From positions 62,001 through 126,000 of the forward strand of contig NZ_FOLN01000006.1 of NCBI RefSeq assembly GCF_900112395.1: a DNA stretch of 64,000 nt, read 5' to 3'. The DNA is from Algibacter lectus (GTDB taxonomy: Bacteria > Bacteroidota > Bacteroidia > Flavobacteriales > Flavobacteriaceae). Numbering within the stretch: position 1 is the first letter of the stretch; each line of letters opens with the position of its first letter. Under the pieces are notes generated by a model. The model made no database searches. It was not told the origin of the DNA and saw only the letters and a program-made list of their open reading frames with translations. This document shows positions 35,299 through 42,665 of this stretch, in pieces. Made by a program: the position numbers and the translations under genes.

Positions 35299-38200
35299 CT
35301 ATTTTAAGTTGATCTTAATATTCTCGTTAATACGCTTTAAAAAGGCTTCTCTAAGTGCTTCCACATAATCGTTTACATCAGCTTCAGACACTAGTTCATT
35401 TTTATCGTAATCTACATGTATTTGCGAGCGTCTTATATATTTAGCAACGGGCTCTTTTGCTTTTCCATCTTCTTGTTTTGGTGCTGCTAAATTTGCCATC
35501 AGGTTTAAGGCATCTGTATGTATCTGCGATAACTGATGTTGAGACTGGCGAATGTTAGAAATATAGCGTTCGTTAGTTATCGCGCGCTTTTTATAACTTA
35601 AAGCACTAATAACATTAGTTTGCTGCTCTACACCTAAGTTTTTAAATGCCTTACGGTTTGTAATATCCGCTATAAAGTCTTCTGCTGTTTTAATAAAATT
35701 GCGCTTCTCTTCATCTATAAGTTCAAGTACTTTTTTAGACAGTTGGTCTTTTGCTGCTTTAGCCAATTGCACAGCATTCCCTTTATATGGCGTGTTAGTT
35801 GCTACTAAGGTTTTTAAGGTTTCTAACTCGTCACTTTGTATGTAATCAAAGTTTGCGGTATTGCCTTCCAAAAGTGCTTTTACTTGATCATAAATTTTTC
35901 GTTGTTCACCATTCATAAAAGTTTGAATAGGTGATAATAGATCTTCTTTAGCATCTAATAAATCGTCTTCAAACTCTGATAAATTGGTAATAAAGTAACT
36001 ATAATCCTTTTTAGACCAACGCTCTAATTTCTCTGAGAACGCTTCTAGACTTTTTAGAAAATGATAGGATTGTTTGTTTGCTAAAAGCTGATTGACATCA
36101 ATACGCATTTGTATTAATTTATCTTTAAAAGCAGTAGCCACATCTTTAGCTTCACGTAACGGACAACTCTCATTAAAGGCATCTTTATATGCTTCTTTAA
36201 GTTTATTTACAGCTGAAGCATCAAACGAAGCTTGTGGTTCTAAAATGGTATTACCATGGTTGGAGCTATTTAACAAGGCGTTTAAAAACGCATCATTATC
36301 TAATAAATTAGAATCTTGTTTGGCTTCTATTTTACCACGTTTGTACAGCTTTGCGGTAATGGTCCAAATAGCATTAGGATACCAACCATAGGGTTTTTTA
36401 ATAAAAACATTTTTAAGATCAATAAGCGTGGTACGATCACTACGTTTTTTACGTTTTAAAATTTCGCTTAAAATTTCGCCTTCGGCTTCCGACATAATAG
36501 CCTCTTCTTCTGTAAATAGCATTTCAGGTGCAGAGCGTAAGGTACTAACAATAGTATCTTCTGTAAACGTCACCGCTTTTAGCATGCGCAAATTAGGATA
36601 TACAACCGCTACCAACTTTTGAAACGCATTAATAACTCGTGTTTTACCGTCGCTAGAATTTGTCATCTCTAACTTACCACCGTTTAGGTATATTTTAGAT
36701 GCTGCCAAAGCGGTATTTGCCATGACTTTTAAATTATTCTTGCGCGTTACATTTTGCATGGATTTTTCTTGAAGAATCCTTGCTACTTGGGGTCTGGTAC
36801 CAGAACCTCTATTTTGCATTTCGTACTTGGCTGTTTTAATATACATTCTAACATCACGCATAAAGGTGGCGTTAGATGCTAAAACAACTTTCATACCTGT
36901 ACTTCCCATGGTTTGGGATTGTATGTGCGATTCGTTAAAATCTTTGCTTGAGTCGTCTGTAATAATTTCAATCTCTAGCTCTTTTTCTCTACCAAAAAAG
37001 CTACCATCTATTTTGGTTGTAAAATCGTAATCTTGCTTATTTTCTAGGTATTTAATTCGGTTGACTTCTATAATATCATCATAAAGAATTTCTTTTAACA
37101 ATTGCGTAACCGCCTGCTCATCAATACTTGTGTTTTTTATTTCTTCTTCAACATCTTTTTCATCATCGGTTAAAAACTCATAGATATCGCCATTACGTTG
37201 CACGTAACTTTGGTTTTCTAGAATGGTTAATGCCGTATCAATTTTCGTTTCGTGTGCTTTAAGATCTACATTAATATCGTCTATTAATAAAACCGAAATG
37301 TTACGTTTTGTGGTTTTAAAATTCCCGAAGTACTTAACTAAAAATAAGGCTTTAAGCACTTTAATGGCAAAAACATCGTCTAACTGTTTTTCGGCAAGAA
37401 TGATGGATTGTTGTATTTCGCCTCGCAATTCATTACGAATACCTTCAAACATTAAATCGAAACTAACCAAAGCATTTTTATCGCGCTCTTGAATGGCTTT
37501 TATCACTTGCTGAAAGACACCAAGCATAGATCGCTCTCCTACAGAAGCATGTTTCCCTTGAAAGGCGTTGTGGTTAGATAAGGCTATTCTACATTGCTGA
37601 AACAAATCGAATTGATATGGTACAAATGGGAATTTGTTGGCATAATCGGCATCATCTTTATAGCCTTTAAACTGCACACCAGCTTCTGAAAATGATAATA
37701 ACGATTCTAAATGCGAACCATTTTTTTTATGTGCTGAAGCTAATTCTTCTTGCGCATTATCATTTTTATCTAGTAAACGTTTTTCGATAACTTCATCGAC
37801 GTTTGCAGATGTTAGAGGGATTTTAATTTTGAAACGTGCCTGGATACGAGAGAAATCATTTTGCTGGCTTTTATTCATATCTCCAACAACGGTTTCCATA
37901 TCCTCTTGCGAGGTTACTAAAATCCAAGAATTACCTTTTGTTTTAGTTGCTAAAGTTTCTGCTATGGTTTGCAGATTAAGCATTAGCTTGGTATTGTCGC
38001 TAATATATTGACCAACTTCATCTACAAAAAAGTTTAATCGGAATCCTTTTGGCTTTGAGTCGATATATGCTTTTACACGATTACAGAAATCTTCAATAGA
38101 TTGTTTGTTTCTGTCTTCTAATTCATCAAGTATATTTTCATACTTATCGGCACTTTCATTAAAAACCGTTGCCAAAACATCTTTTACATCTAGTACAAAA

Positions 38201-38781
38201 TATTCTAAACGATCTACTTCCCAAGTATTGTCGTTAACTTTTGCATATTCCGTTTTAAAAGCATCGTATTTACCTTTACTATCTAACCACATTTCGAACT
38301 CAGCAACGTGTGGTTGAAAACCATAATAACCTAAATGGTCGTAAAACACTTTGTAAAACACAGAAAGAATGGCATTTGCATCTTCCTTACTGGTTATTTG
38401 TGCTTGTTGATCTATATTGAATAAGACAGACTCTGAAGGTACACGTGTTGCTTTTAGAATGTCGTCTTTTAAAACCGCATCATTATCTACTTTCTCAGCA
38501 AATAATTCTCCCGATTTCCAGCCATCGTATTCTTTGTTTTCAAGAACGTACGATATGATTTTTAATAAGTGAGATTTACCACTACCAAAAAAACCAGAGA
38601 TCCAAACACCATTGGCTCCAGAATAATCATTGTAGGCCTGAAAAAAGTCTTTTATCTTTTTTCCTATTTCGTTAGTGATGACGTATTCGGTAACTTCGGT
38701 TGAAATGTTATCGCGGTCATCGGCTTTAATAACCGTTTCAATTGCGCGGTCTATTTGTTTTTCAAAATAATTTTTGATCAT
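35299..38781 (-). CDS. brxC: BREX P-loop ATPase BrxC
   Basis: The 1160-residue protein matches BrxC (PglY-like), a large AAA+-type ATPase of BREX. The Walker A GFFGSGKSH is at about 63-71 and a Walker B-like FFVDEVGQYI near 250. The N-terminal start FEKQIDRAIETVIKADDRD and helical C-terminal part are those of the family. It overlaps brxB by 4 bp (38778-38781, ATGA) and precedes pglX by 1 bp, as expected in an intact BREX core. It is needed for both methylation and defence in studied systems. Confidence 0.95.
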   Translation of the reverse strand: MIKNYFEKQIDRAIETVIKADDRDNISTEVTEYVITNEIGKKIKDFFQAYNDYSGANGVWISGFFGSGKSHLLKIISYVLENKEYDGWKSGELFAEKVDNDAVLKDDILKATRVPSESVLFNIDQQAQITSKEDANAILSVFYKVFYDHLGYYGFQPHVAEFEMWLDSKGKYDAFKTEYAKVNDNTWEVDRLEYFVLDVKDVLATVFNESADKYENILDELEDRNKQSIEDFCNRVKAYIDSKPKGFRLNFFVDEVGQYISDNTKLMLNLQTIAETLATKTKGNSWILVTSQEDMETVVGDMNKSQQNDFSRIQARFKIKIPLTSANVDEVIEKRLLDKNDNAQEELASAHKKNGSHLESLLSFSEAGVQFKGYKDDADYANKFPFVPYQFDLFQQCRIALSNHNAFQGKHASVGERSMLGVFQQVIKAIQERDKNALVSFDLMFEGIRNELRGEIQQSIILAEKQLDDVFAIKVLKALFLVKYFGNFKTTKRNISVLLIDDINVDLKAHETKIDTALTILENQSYVQRNGDIYEFLTDDEKDVEEEIKNTSIDEQAVTQLLKEILYDDIIEVNRIKYLENKQDYDFTTKIDGSFFGREKELEIEIITDDSSKDFNESHIQSQTMGSTGMKVVLASNATFMRDVRMYIKTAKYEMQNRGSGTRPQVARILQEKSMQNVTRKNNLKVMANTALAASKIYLNGGKLEMTNSSDGKTRVINAFQKLVAVVYPNLRMLKAVTFTEDTIVSTLRSAPEMLFTEEEAIMSEAEGEILSEILKRKKRSDRTTLIDLKNVFIKKPYGWYPNAIWTITAKLYKRGKIEAKQDSNLLDNDAFLNALLNSSNHGNTILEPQASFDASAVNKLKEAYKDAFNESCPLREAKDVATAFKDKLIQMRIDVNQLLANKQSYHFLKSLEAFSEKLERWSKKDYSYFITNLSEFEDDLLDAKEDLLSPIQTFMNGEQRKIYDQVKALLEGNTANFDYIQSDELETLKTLVATNTPYKGNAVQLAKAAKDQLSKKVLELIDEEKRNFIKTAEDFIADITNRKAFKNLGVEQQTNVISALSYKKRAITNERYISNIRQSQHQLSQIHTDALNLMANLAAPKQEDGKAKEPVAKYIRRSQIHVDYDKNELVSEADVNDYVEALREAFLKRINENIKINLK

Positions 38782-39362
38782 AGCTTAACTTCTATTTTAT
38801 CCATATTAAATGCACGGTAGTAATTGTCGTCTTTTAGTAATCCAAAAAGATTTAAAGTATGTCCATTATAGTCTCCAGGGAAAAAAGCAACCGTAGGTGC
38901 TTCTTTTGCTATGTTTTGAAGATTATTAAGTACGTTATGAGAACGTATAAATGGAAATACTAAACCAATTCCGGTTAAGAAATATACCTTAGCACTGTTA
39001 GATTCTATTTTTTGTTTTATTAATGGCATCAATACCTGATGCATATTTAGGGACGATTGTAAAGCATTTAAAAACTTATCTTTAGACTTTGCTTTTTCTA
39101 CTTTAAACATACGTTCCATTCCGCCTTTAGATTCTAATATCTCACAAATAAGATCGTAAAGATTTAGTTCTAAAACAGGTACTCCTTGATTTTCTAATTT
39201 CTTTTTTAGTAAGTGAATTTCTTCTCTGCATGCTAATTCTTCCTCTGCTTTATAAGAAGAGATAAAGAAAGGAATTTCGCCTCCTAATGATTCTTTATTT
39301 AAGAAATTAGAGGATGAAATAACATTGAATAAATGCTCGAATTTATTAGTAAGATTCCCCAT
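38778..39362 (-). CDS. brxB: BREX protein BrxB (DUF1788)
   Basis: The 194-residue protein matches DUF1788/BrxB by its start (KFEHLFNVISSSNFLNKESL), the PFFISSY segment near 31-37 and FLTGIGLVFPFIRSHNVLNNL near 128-148 (given in part as TGIGLVFPFIRSH). It is a small soluble protein that is essential in E. coli-type BREX although its biochemical role is unclear. It is coupled to brxC and starts 2 bp after brxA. Confidence 0.93.
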   Translation of the reverse strand: MGNLTNKFEHLFNVISSSNFLNKESLGGEIPFFISSYKAEEELACREEIHLLKKKLENQGVPVLELNLYDLICEILESKGGMERMFKVEKAKSKDKFLNALQSSLNMHQVLMPLIKQKIESNSAKVYFLTGIGLVFPFIRSHNVLNNLQNIAKEAPTVAFFPGDYNGHTLNLFGLLKDDNYYRAFNMDKIEVKL

Positions 39363-39364
39363 AA

Positions 39365-39967
39365 TTATGATGTCAACGTTTGAATATCAAAATCACTGTA
39401 CAAGAAGATTTTGAACAATTCTGAATTATCTTTAAGAATCACCTTTTTGGTTTGAGGCTCTATAATTTGAGGTTGTATCATTTTTGATTTTATGTTGTTT
39501 ATCAATCCTGCTTGTTCTAATATTTTAAAGGTCACTTGCCTTACTTTATTTTGAGTTACCTCTGTTAATTTATCTATTTCTGGATGGCTTTCTGCTTTTC
39601 GACGAAAAAAAGAAAGGTAATCTCCATTGGTTATTTCATAATCAAAAACGATATACTTTTCACGAATTACTTCAATAATAAAATCACGTATAAAAGCGAA
39701 GTTTTTACAAACTGCAATAAATGTAATCTCTTTCTGCACATTAAAATTCCCTTCCAATAACAACGTCTTTTGCTCCTCTGTAAGCACATTCAACCATTTA
39801 ACCATTTCTACTAAATAACGTTTACCTGTGGTTCTTTTTCCATGCCCCAAAACACCTTCAATATCATCAATAGGATTCTCCAAAACATGTTTTGCCACAA
39901 GCGATAATTCTCTTGTGCGTAAAGAAGCCGCAGTAAACGAAAAACTATATTTCTTTTCTGCAACCAT
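39365..39967 (-). CDS. brxA: BREX protein BrxA (DUF1819)
   Basis: The 200-residue protein matches DUF1819/BrxA: KYSFSFTAASLRTRELSLVA at the N-terminus and a winged-helix-rich, NusB-like fold. BrxA binds DNA in studied systems. The start ATG shares one base with the stop of the small XRE gene (TAATG), so translation of brxA is coupled to the regulator. Confidence 0.93.
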   Translation of the reverse strand: MVAEKKYSFSFTAASLRTRELSLVAKHVLENPIDDIEGVLGHGKRTTGKRYLVEMVKWLNVLTEEQKTLLLEGNFNVQKEITFIAVCKNFAFIRDFIIEVIREKYIVFDYEITNGDYLSFFRRKAESHPEIDKLTEVTQNKVRQVTFKILEQAGLINNIKSKMIQPQIIEPQTKKVILKDNSELFKIFLYSDFDIQTLTS

Positions 39968-40143
39968 TAATTTGTTAATTCAGTTAATGGGATATTTAAA
40001 ACCTCGCTTATTTTCTGATAGTTTTTTAAGGTAGGTTCGCTTTTACCTTTCACCCAATTACTAACAGAAACCTCACTAACACCAATTTTGTTAGCAAGCC
40101 ATTTTTGTTTAACACCTTTAGATCTTAAAAGTTCTTTAAGCAT
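39967..40143 (-). CDS. Small XRE-type HTH regulator, first gene of the BREX operon
   Basis: A 58-residue frame starts MLKELLRSKGVKQKWLANKI and contains a complete XRE/Cro helix-turn-helix: KQKWLANKIGVSEVSVSNW, then GKSEPTLKNYQKISEVLN. It is too short for routine gene finding. It overlaps brxA by one base and is preceded by the operon's promoter region. BREX operons are often controlled by WYL-domain BrxR proteins; here the regulator is a minimal Cro-like protein instead. It probably autoregulates the operon. Confidence 0.85.
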   Translation of the reverse strand: MLKELLRSKGVKQKWLANKIGVSEVSVSNWVKGKSEPTLKNYQKISEVLNIPLTELTN

Positions 40144-40178
40144 ATTTAGTTTAATAAAAATTAAAGTTTGTCTTCATA

Positions 40179-40186
40179 TCAAAGTT
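40179..40186 (-). promoter_or_regulatory. Candidate -7 box of the BREX operon
   Basis: On the minus strand this reads TAACTTTG, an exact match to TAnnTTTG, 36 bp before the XRE start codon. A small dyad ACTA-N2-TAGT (40200-40209) lies about where the -33 region would be. Confidence 0.45.
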
Positions 40187-40267
40187 AAAAAAAAGCAGGA
40201 CTAACTAGTGATTTTTATTAAAAATAACTTTCAAAATTGAAAAGTAATATATCAAATTGTATTATAG

Positions 40268-40283
40268 TTACGGTAAACCGTAA
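40268..40283. promoter_or_regulatory. Perfect palindrome upstream of the BREX operon
   Basis: TTACGGT-AA-ACCGTAA is a perfect 7+7 inverted repeat with a 2-bp spacer, typical in size for an XRE-regulator operator. It lies about 85 bp upstream of the candidate -7 box, which is far for simple repression. The rest of 40144-40491 is A/T-rich with no visible gene. Confidence 0.5.
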
Positions 40284-40491
40284 AAGAAGTAAAAAAAAGT
40301 AATTTGTAATTTGTCACAATATAAAAAGGTAGAATTATGTGATAAATTATTAGACACCATTAAAATGTGCTAAGTCTAGTATTTAAAATACAAAAATCAA
40401 CTAAGCCATTCAGTATTAAAAAAGCTTCAAAACTTTTACGTCCCACTTAATGATAAAACTAAGAATTTAGAACATTTTAAAAACCATTTTT

Positions 40492-40511
40492 TCTGCAAAT
40501 TATCTGCAAAT
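40492..40511. promoter_or_regulatory. Right integrase arm-type sites
   Basis: Two direct copies of TCTGCAAAT (40492-40500 and 40503-40511) are 11 bp apart, matching the pair next to the integrase at the left end. They lie inside the island, about 50 bp from attR. Confidence 0.6.
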
Positions 40512-40516
40512 GACGA

Positions 40517-40548
40517 ATAAAAAAAGCTTCCAATCTCTTGGAAGCTTA
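40517..40548 (-). terminator. Terminator of tRNA-Arg
   Basis: AAGCTTCCAA (40524-40533) and TTGGAAGCTT (40538-40547) form a perfect 10-bp stem with a 4-nt loop, followed on the minus strand by a T-run. The island supplied this copy; a decayed relative is beside attL. Confidence 0.85.
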
Positions 40549-40558
40549 ATAAACACTA

Positions 40559-40605
40559 GTGACCTCGACTGGATTCAAACCAGTAACCTCTTGAGCCGTA
40601 ATCAA
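40559..40605. other. attR: right island end within tRNA-Arg
   Basis: This 47-bp stretch is identical to 16877-16923. It runs from one base past the tRNA 3' end to the anticodon stem, so the crossover is in or near the anticodon arm. It keeps the tRNA intact. Confidence 0.9.
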
Positions 40606-40633
40606 GTGCGCTATTCAGTTGCGCCACGAGGCC
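40560..40633 (-). tRNA. tRNA-Arg (anticodon ACG)
   Basis: The minus strand folds as a full tRNA: acceptor GGCCTCG / CGAGGTC, D stem GCGC/GCGC, anticodon stem CTTGA/TCAAG around the loop TTACGGC (anticodon ACG), T stem ACTGG/CCAGT and discriminator A; CCA is not encoded at this position. The 3' half is the island's attR (40559-40605), so the present gene is a hybrid of chromosomal 5' half and island-supplied 3' half. Position 56 is T and position 19 is A, an A-U replacement of the normal G19-C56 pair. Confidence 0.95.
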
Positions 40634-40704
40634 GTTTTTATGTGGGTGCAAATATACATCTTTTAATAAAAGCCCACCAAATTTTTTTTAACTTTTTTTA
40701 TTAT

Positions 40705-40712
40705 TATTTTTG
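40705..40712 (+). promoter_or_regulatory. Candidate -7 box directly before the Crp/Fnr gene
   Basis: TATTTTTG matches TAnnTTTG and ends 3 bp before the ATG at 40716, so a transcript from it would be nearly or fully leaderless. This may be chance in a T-rich stretch. Confidence 0.3.
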
Positions 40713-40715
40713 AAT

Positions 40716-41345
40716 ATGGAAAAAGCCCTCTTAAAAGAAAAATTCAGCAACGCTCTAGATCAAGATATTATAAACGAAATCTTAGAAGTCGGAAGCTTTA
40801 AAACTTTTCAAAAAGATGATATTATAATCGATATCAACCAAAATCTAGAATACATCCCACTACTTTTAAGCGGAAACATAAAAATATTACGTGAAGATAG
40901 CGATGGTAACGAACTCTTAATATACTTTCTTGAAGCCGGCGAAACCTGCACCATGTCGCTTACCTGTTGTATGGGCACCTCAAAAAGCAAAATTCGCGCC
41001 GTGGCCGAAAGCAACTCAAGCATCGTACTTATACCTGTAGCAAACATGCAAATTTGGTTCCATAGCAACCACAGTTGGCGTAATTTCATACTCGAAAGTT
41101 ACCAATCACGCTTCAACGAAATGCTCGAAACCATAGACAATCTGGCCTTTTTAAAAATGGACCAACGCCTCTACAACTACCTACTCAACAAAGCAGAACT
41201 CAACGGCTCAAAAACCATTATCGTAAAACATCTCGACATATCCGAAGACCTCCACACCTCACGCGTCGTAATTTCTAGACTCTTAAAACAGCTAGAAAAC
41301 GAAAACAAAATAAAACTAAGCCGTAACAAAATAGAAATTCTATAA
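40716..41345 (+). CDS. Crp/Fnr family transcriptional regulator
   Basis: The 209-residue protein has a cNMP-binding-like beta-roll (about 15-120, with IPLLLSGNIKILREDSDGNE) and a C-terminal winged helix (about 145-209, with HLDISEDLHTSRVVISRLLKQLE). It includes CTMSLTCCMG near 75-84, several cysteines that could sense redox or sulfur compounds. I start it at the ATG at 40716 rather than a TTG 6 bp earlier. It heads a sulfur-compound gene cluster and is the likely regulator of it. The coding strand is rich in C (20 C against 8 G in 41221-41280, 47% G/C), unlike its neighbours. Confidence 0.9.
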   Translation: MEKALLKEKFSNALDQDIINEILEVGSFKTFQKDDIIIDINQNLEYIPLLLSGNIKILREDSDGNELLIYFLEAGETCTMSLTCCMGTSKSKIRAVAESNSSIVLIPVANMQIWFHSNHSWRNFILESYQSRFNEMLETIDNLAFLKMDQRLYNYLLNKAELNGSKTIIVKHLDISEDLHTSRVVISRLLKQLENENKIKLSRNKIEIL

Positions 41346-41352
41346 AACATTT

Positions 41353-41450
41353 GGGCGCTACCCGAAAAGGGTCGGGCTATTCACTACAAGTCCTCGTGCG
41401 CGCAATTGCCATTGCGCATACTGTGGGCTTTTCACTACTATCCCTAGCGC
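41353..41450 (+). repeat. Dispersed intergenic repeat, copy B
   Basis: It begins GGGCGCTACCCGAAAAGGGT, continues with CGGGCTATTCACTA and ends CTATCCCTAGCGC. The interior hairpin is TGCGC..AAT / ATTGCGCA near 41397-41420. It fills part of the 41346-41691 gap; the rest holds the YeeE promoter at 41668 and a possible dyad at 41632. Confidence 0.65.
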
Positions 41451-41631
41451 AAGCAAATCCGCCAACAAAAACCTACATCAAATAAACACAGTATTTTTTC
41501 TTATTTACGCTCCTATTTCTTCTTGTTTCTATAACCTCTCAACTATTTTCTAAGTCTTACGAATAAAGTAACCTCAGCACACACTTCTAACCGACTCCCT
41601 TAAAACAACTTAACCACACACAAAATTCAAA

Positions 41632-41675
41632 GTAACATTTATTACAAAACATACTACACCAAGACCATACCTTTG
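41632..41675 (+). promoter_or_regulatory. Promoter and possible Crp-type dyad before the sulfur cluster
   Basis: TACCTTTG (41668-41675) is an exact TAnnTTTG -7 box, 16 bp before the YeeE start codon. The dyad GTAA-N6-TTAC (41632-41645) lies just upstream, where an FNR/CRP-type regulator would bind. The adjacent Crp/Fnr gene is the obvious candidate regulator, by inference. Confidence 0.45.
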
Positions 41676-41691
41676 CACCAAATAAAAGAAT

Positions 41692-42249
41692 ATGGAAATA
41701 ATTTTGAACCCTTGGCCATGGTATGTATCAGGCCCATTAATAGCCATCGTTATGGCGTTACTACTCTATTTTGGCAAAACTTTTGGTATGTCATCCAACC
41801 TGCGTACACTTTGCGCTATTGGAGGAGCTGGTAAATTTGCCGATTTTTTTAAATTCAACTGGAGAGATCAACTCTGGAATCTTACCGTAGTATTAGGCGC
41901 TATTATAGGCGGATTCATTGCAACACACTATCTATCAAACGATACACTTATCGATTTAAACCCAGAAACGGTTGTCGAGCTTCAGAATATGGGCTTTCAA
42001 AATGCAGGCGCAACACTTTTACCAAACGAGCTTTTCAGTATCGAAGCGCTCAAATCACCTAAAGTATTAATCATATTAATTATTGGGGGCATACTTGTTG
42101 GTTTCGGAACCAGATATGCGGGTGGCTGTACTTCAGGCCATGCCATTACAGGGCTAAGCAGCTTGCAAAAACCATCACTAATAGCTGTAATTGGCTTTTT
42201 TATCGGTGGATTAATAATGACTAACCTTATTTTACCTCTAATATTTTAA
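41692..42249 (+). CDS. YeeE/YedE family sulfur-compound transporter, subunit 1
   Basis: The 185-residue membrane protein matches the YeeE/YedE (TsuA-like) family, with about four or five membrane segments and the conserved cysteine motif GGCTSGHAITGLSS near 143-156. Family members import thiosulfate or related sulfur compounds through conserved cysteines. It is half the size of full-length YeeE; the next gene supplies the second half. It starts the four-gene sulfur operon after a clear -7 box. Confidence 0.9.
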   Translation: MEIILNPWPWYVSGPLIAIVMALLLYFGKTFGMSSNLRTLCAIGGAGKFADFFKFNWRDQLWNLTVVLGAIIGGFIATHYLSNDTLIDLNPETVVELQNMGFQNAGATLLPNELFSIEALKSPKVLIILIIGGILVGFGTRYAGGCTSGHAITGLSSLQKPSLIAVIGFFIGGLIMTNLILPLIF

Positions 42250-42251
42250 CT

Positions 42252-42665
42252 ATGAAATTTATTAAATTCTTATTAGTAGGCATTGTCTTCGGTATTCTAT
42301 TAGTAAAATCCGAAGCCGTTTCATGGTATCGCATTTACGAAATGTTCCGTTTTCAATCCTTTCACATGTATGGCATTATCGGCACAGCCGTAATATCAGG
42401 TATATTGTTTTTACAAATATCAAAAAGAGGTTATATCAAAAGCATAAAAGGCGCCGATATATTTGTTCCTAAAAAAGACAACGGAATCACTCGCTATATT
42501 GTTGGCGGAATTATTTTTGGCTTAGGTTGGGCACTTATAGGTGCATGTCCTGGACCTATGTATATTCTTTTAGGCACAGGCGTTTCTAGCATGCTTATTG
42601 TAATTTCGGCAGCCATAGTTGGTACATTTATTTACGGTATACTAAAAAGTAAACTCCCACACTAA
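42252..42665 (+). CDS. DUF6691/YeeE-like sulfur-compound transporter, subunit 2
   Basis: The 137-residue membrane protein has four hydrophobic segments and the cysteine motif LIGACPGPMYILLGTG near 96-111, the counterpart of GGCTSGH in the preceding gene. The two small proteins together make up one YeeE/YedE-type unit. It is 2 bp after subunit 1 and abuts the TauE/SafE gene. Confidence 0.88.
   Translation: MKFIKFLLVGIVFGILLVKSEAVSWYRIYEMFRFQSFHMYGIIGTAVISGILFLQISKRGYIKSIKGADIFVPKKDNGITRYIVGGIIFGLGWALIGACPGPMYILLGTGVSSMLIVISAAIVGTFIYGILKSKLPH

Larger units (their letters stand above)
16877..40605. mobile_element. Genomic island integrated in tRNA-Arg(ACG), carrying BREX
   Basis: The ends are defined by a 47-bp perfect direct repeat (16877-16923 and 40559-40605) equal to the 3' half of tRNA-Arg up to the anticodon arm. 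The left copy is an orphan fragment and the right copy is inside the intact tRNA. A tyrosine recombinase gene lies at the left end, next to an excisionase-like gene and an SF3-type helicase gene. The remaining 18 kb is a leftward operon encoding type 1 BREX plus seven other genes. No relaxase, type IV secretion, capsid or terminase gene is visible, so it could be a satellite-like or externally mobilised element. The element length from repeat to repeat is 23,682 bp. Confidence 0.9.

Noticed and set aside
16877-40605. Island as a prophage or conjugative transposon
   Set aside because: No capsid, portal, terminase, tail, relaxase, coupling protein or Tra genes are visible in its reading frames.
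40510-40713. Open frame of 67 codons across the tRNA-Arg gene
   Set aside because: It overlaps an intact tRNA, its terminator and the attR site, and has no protein-like features.
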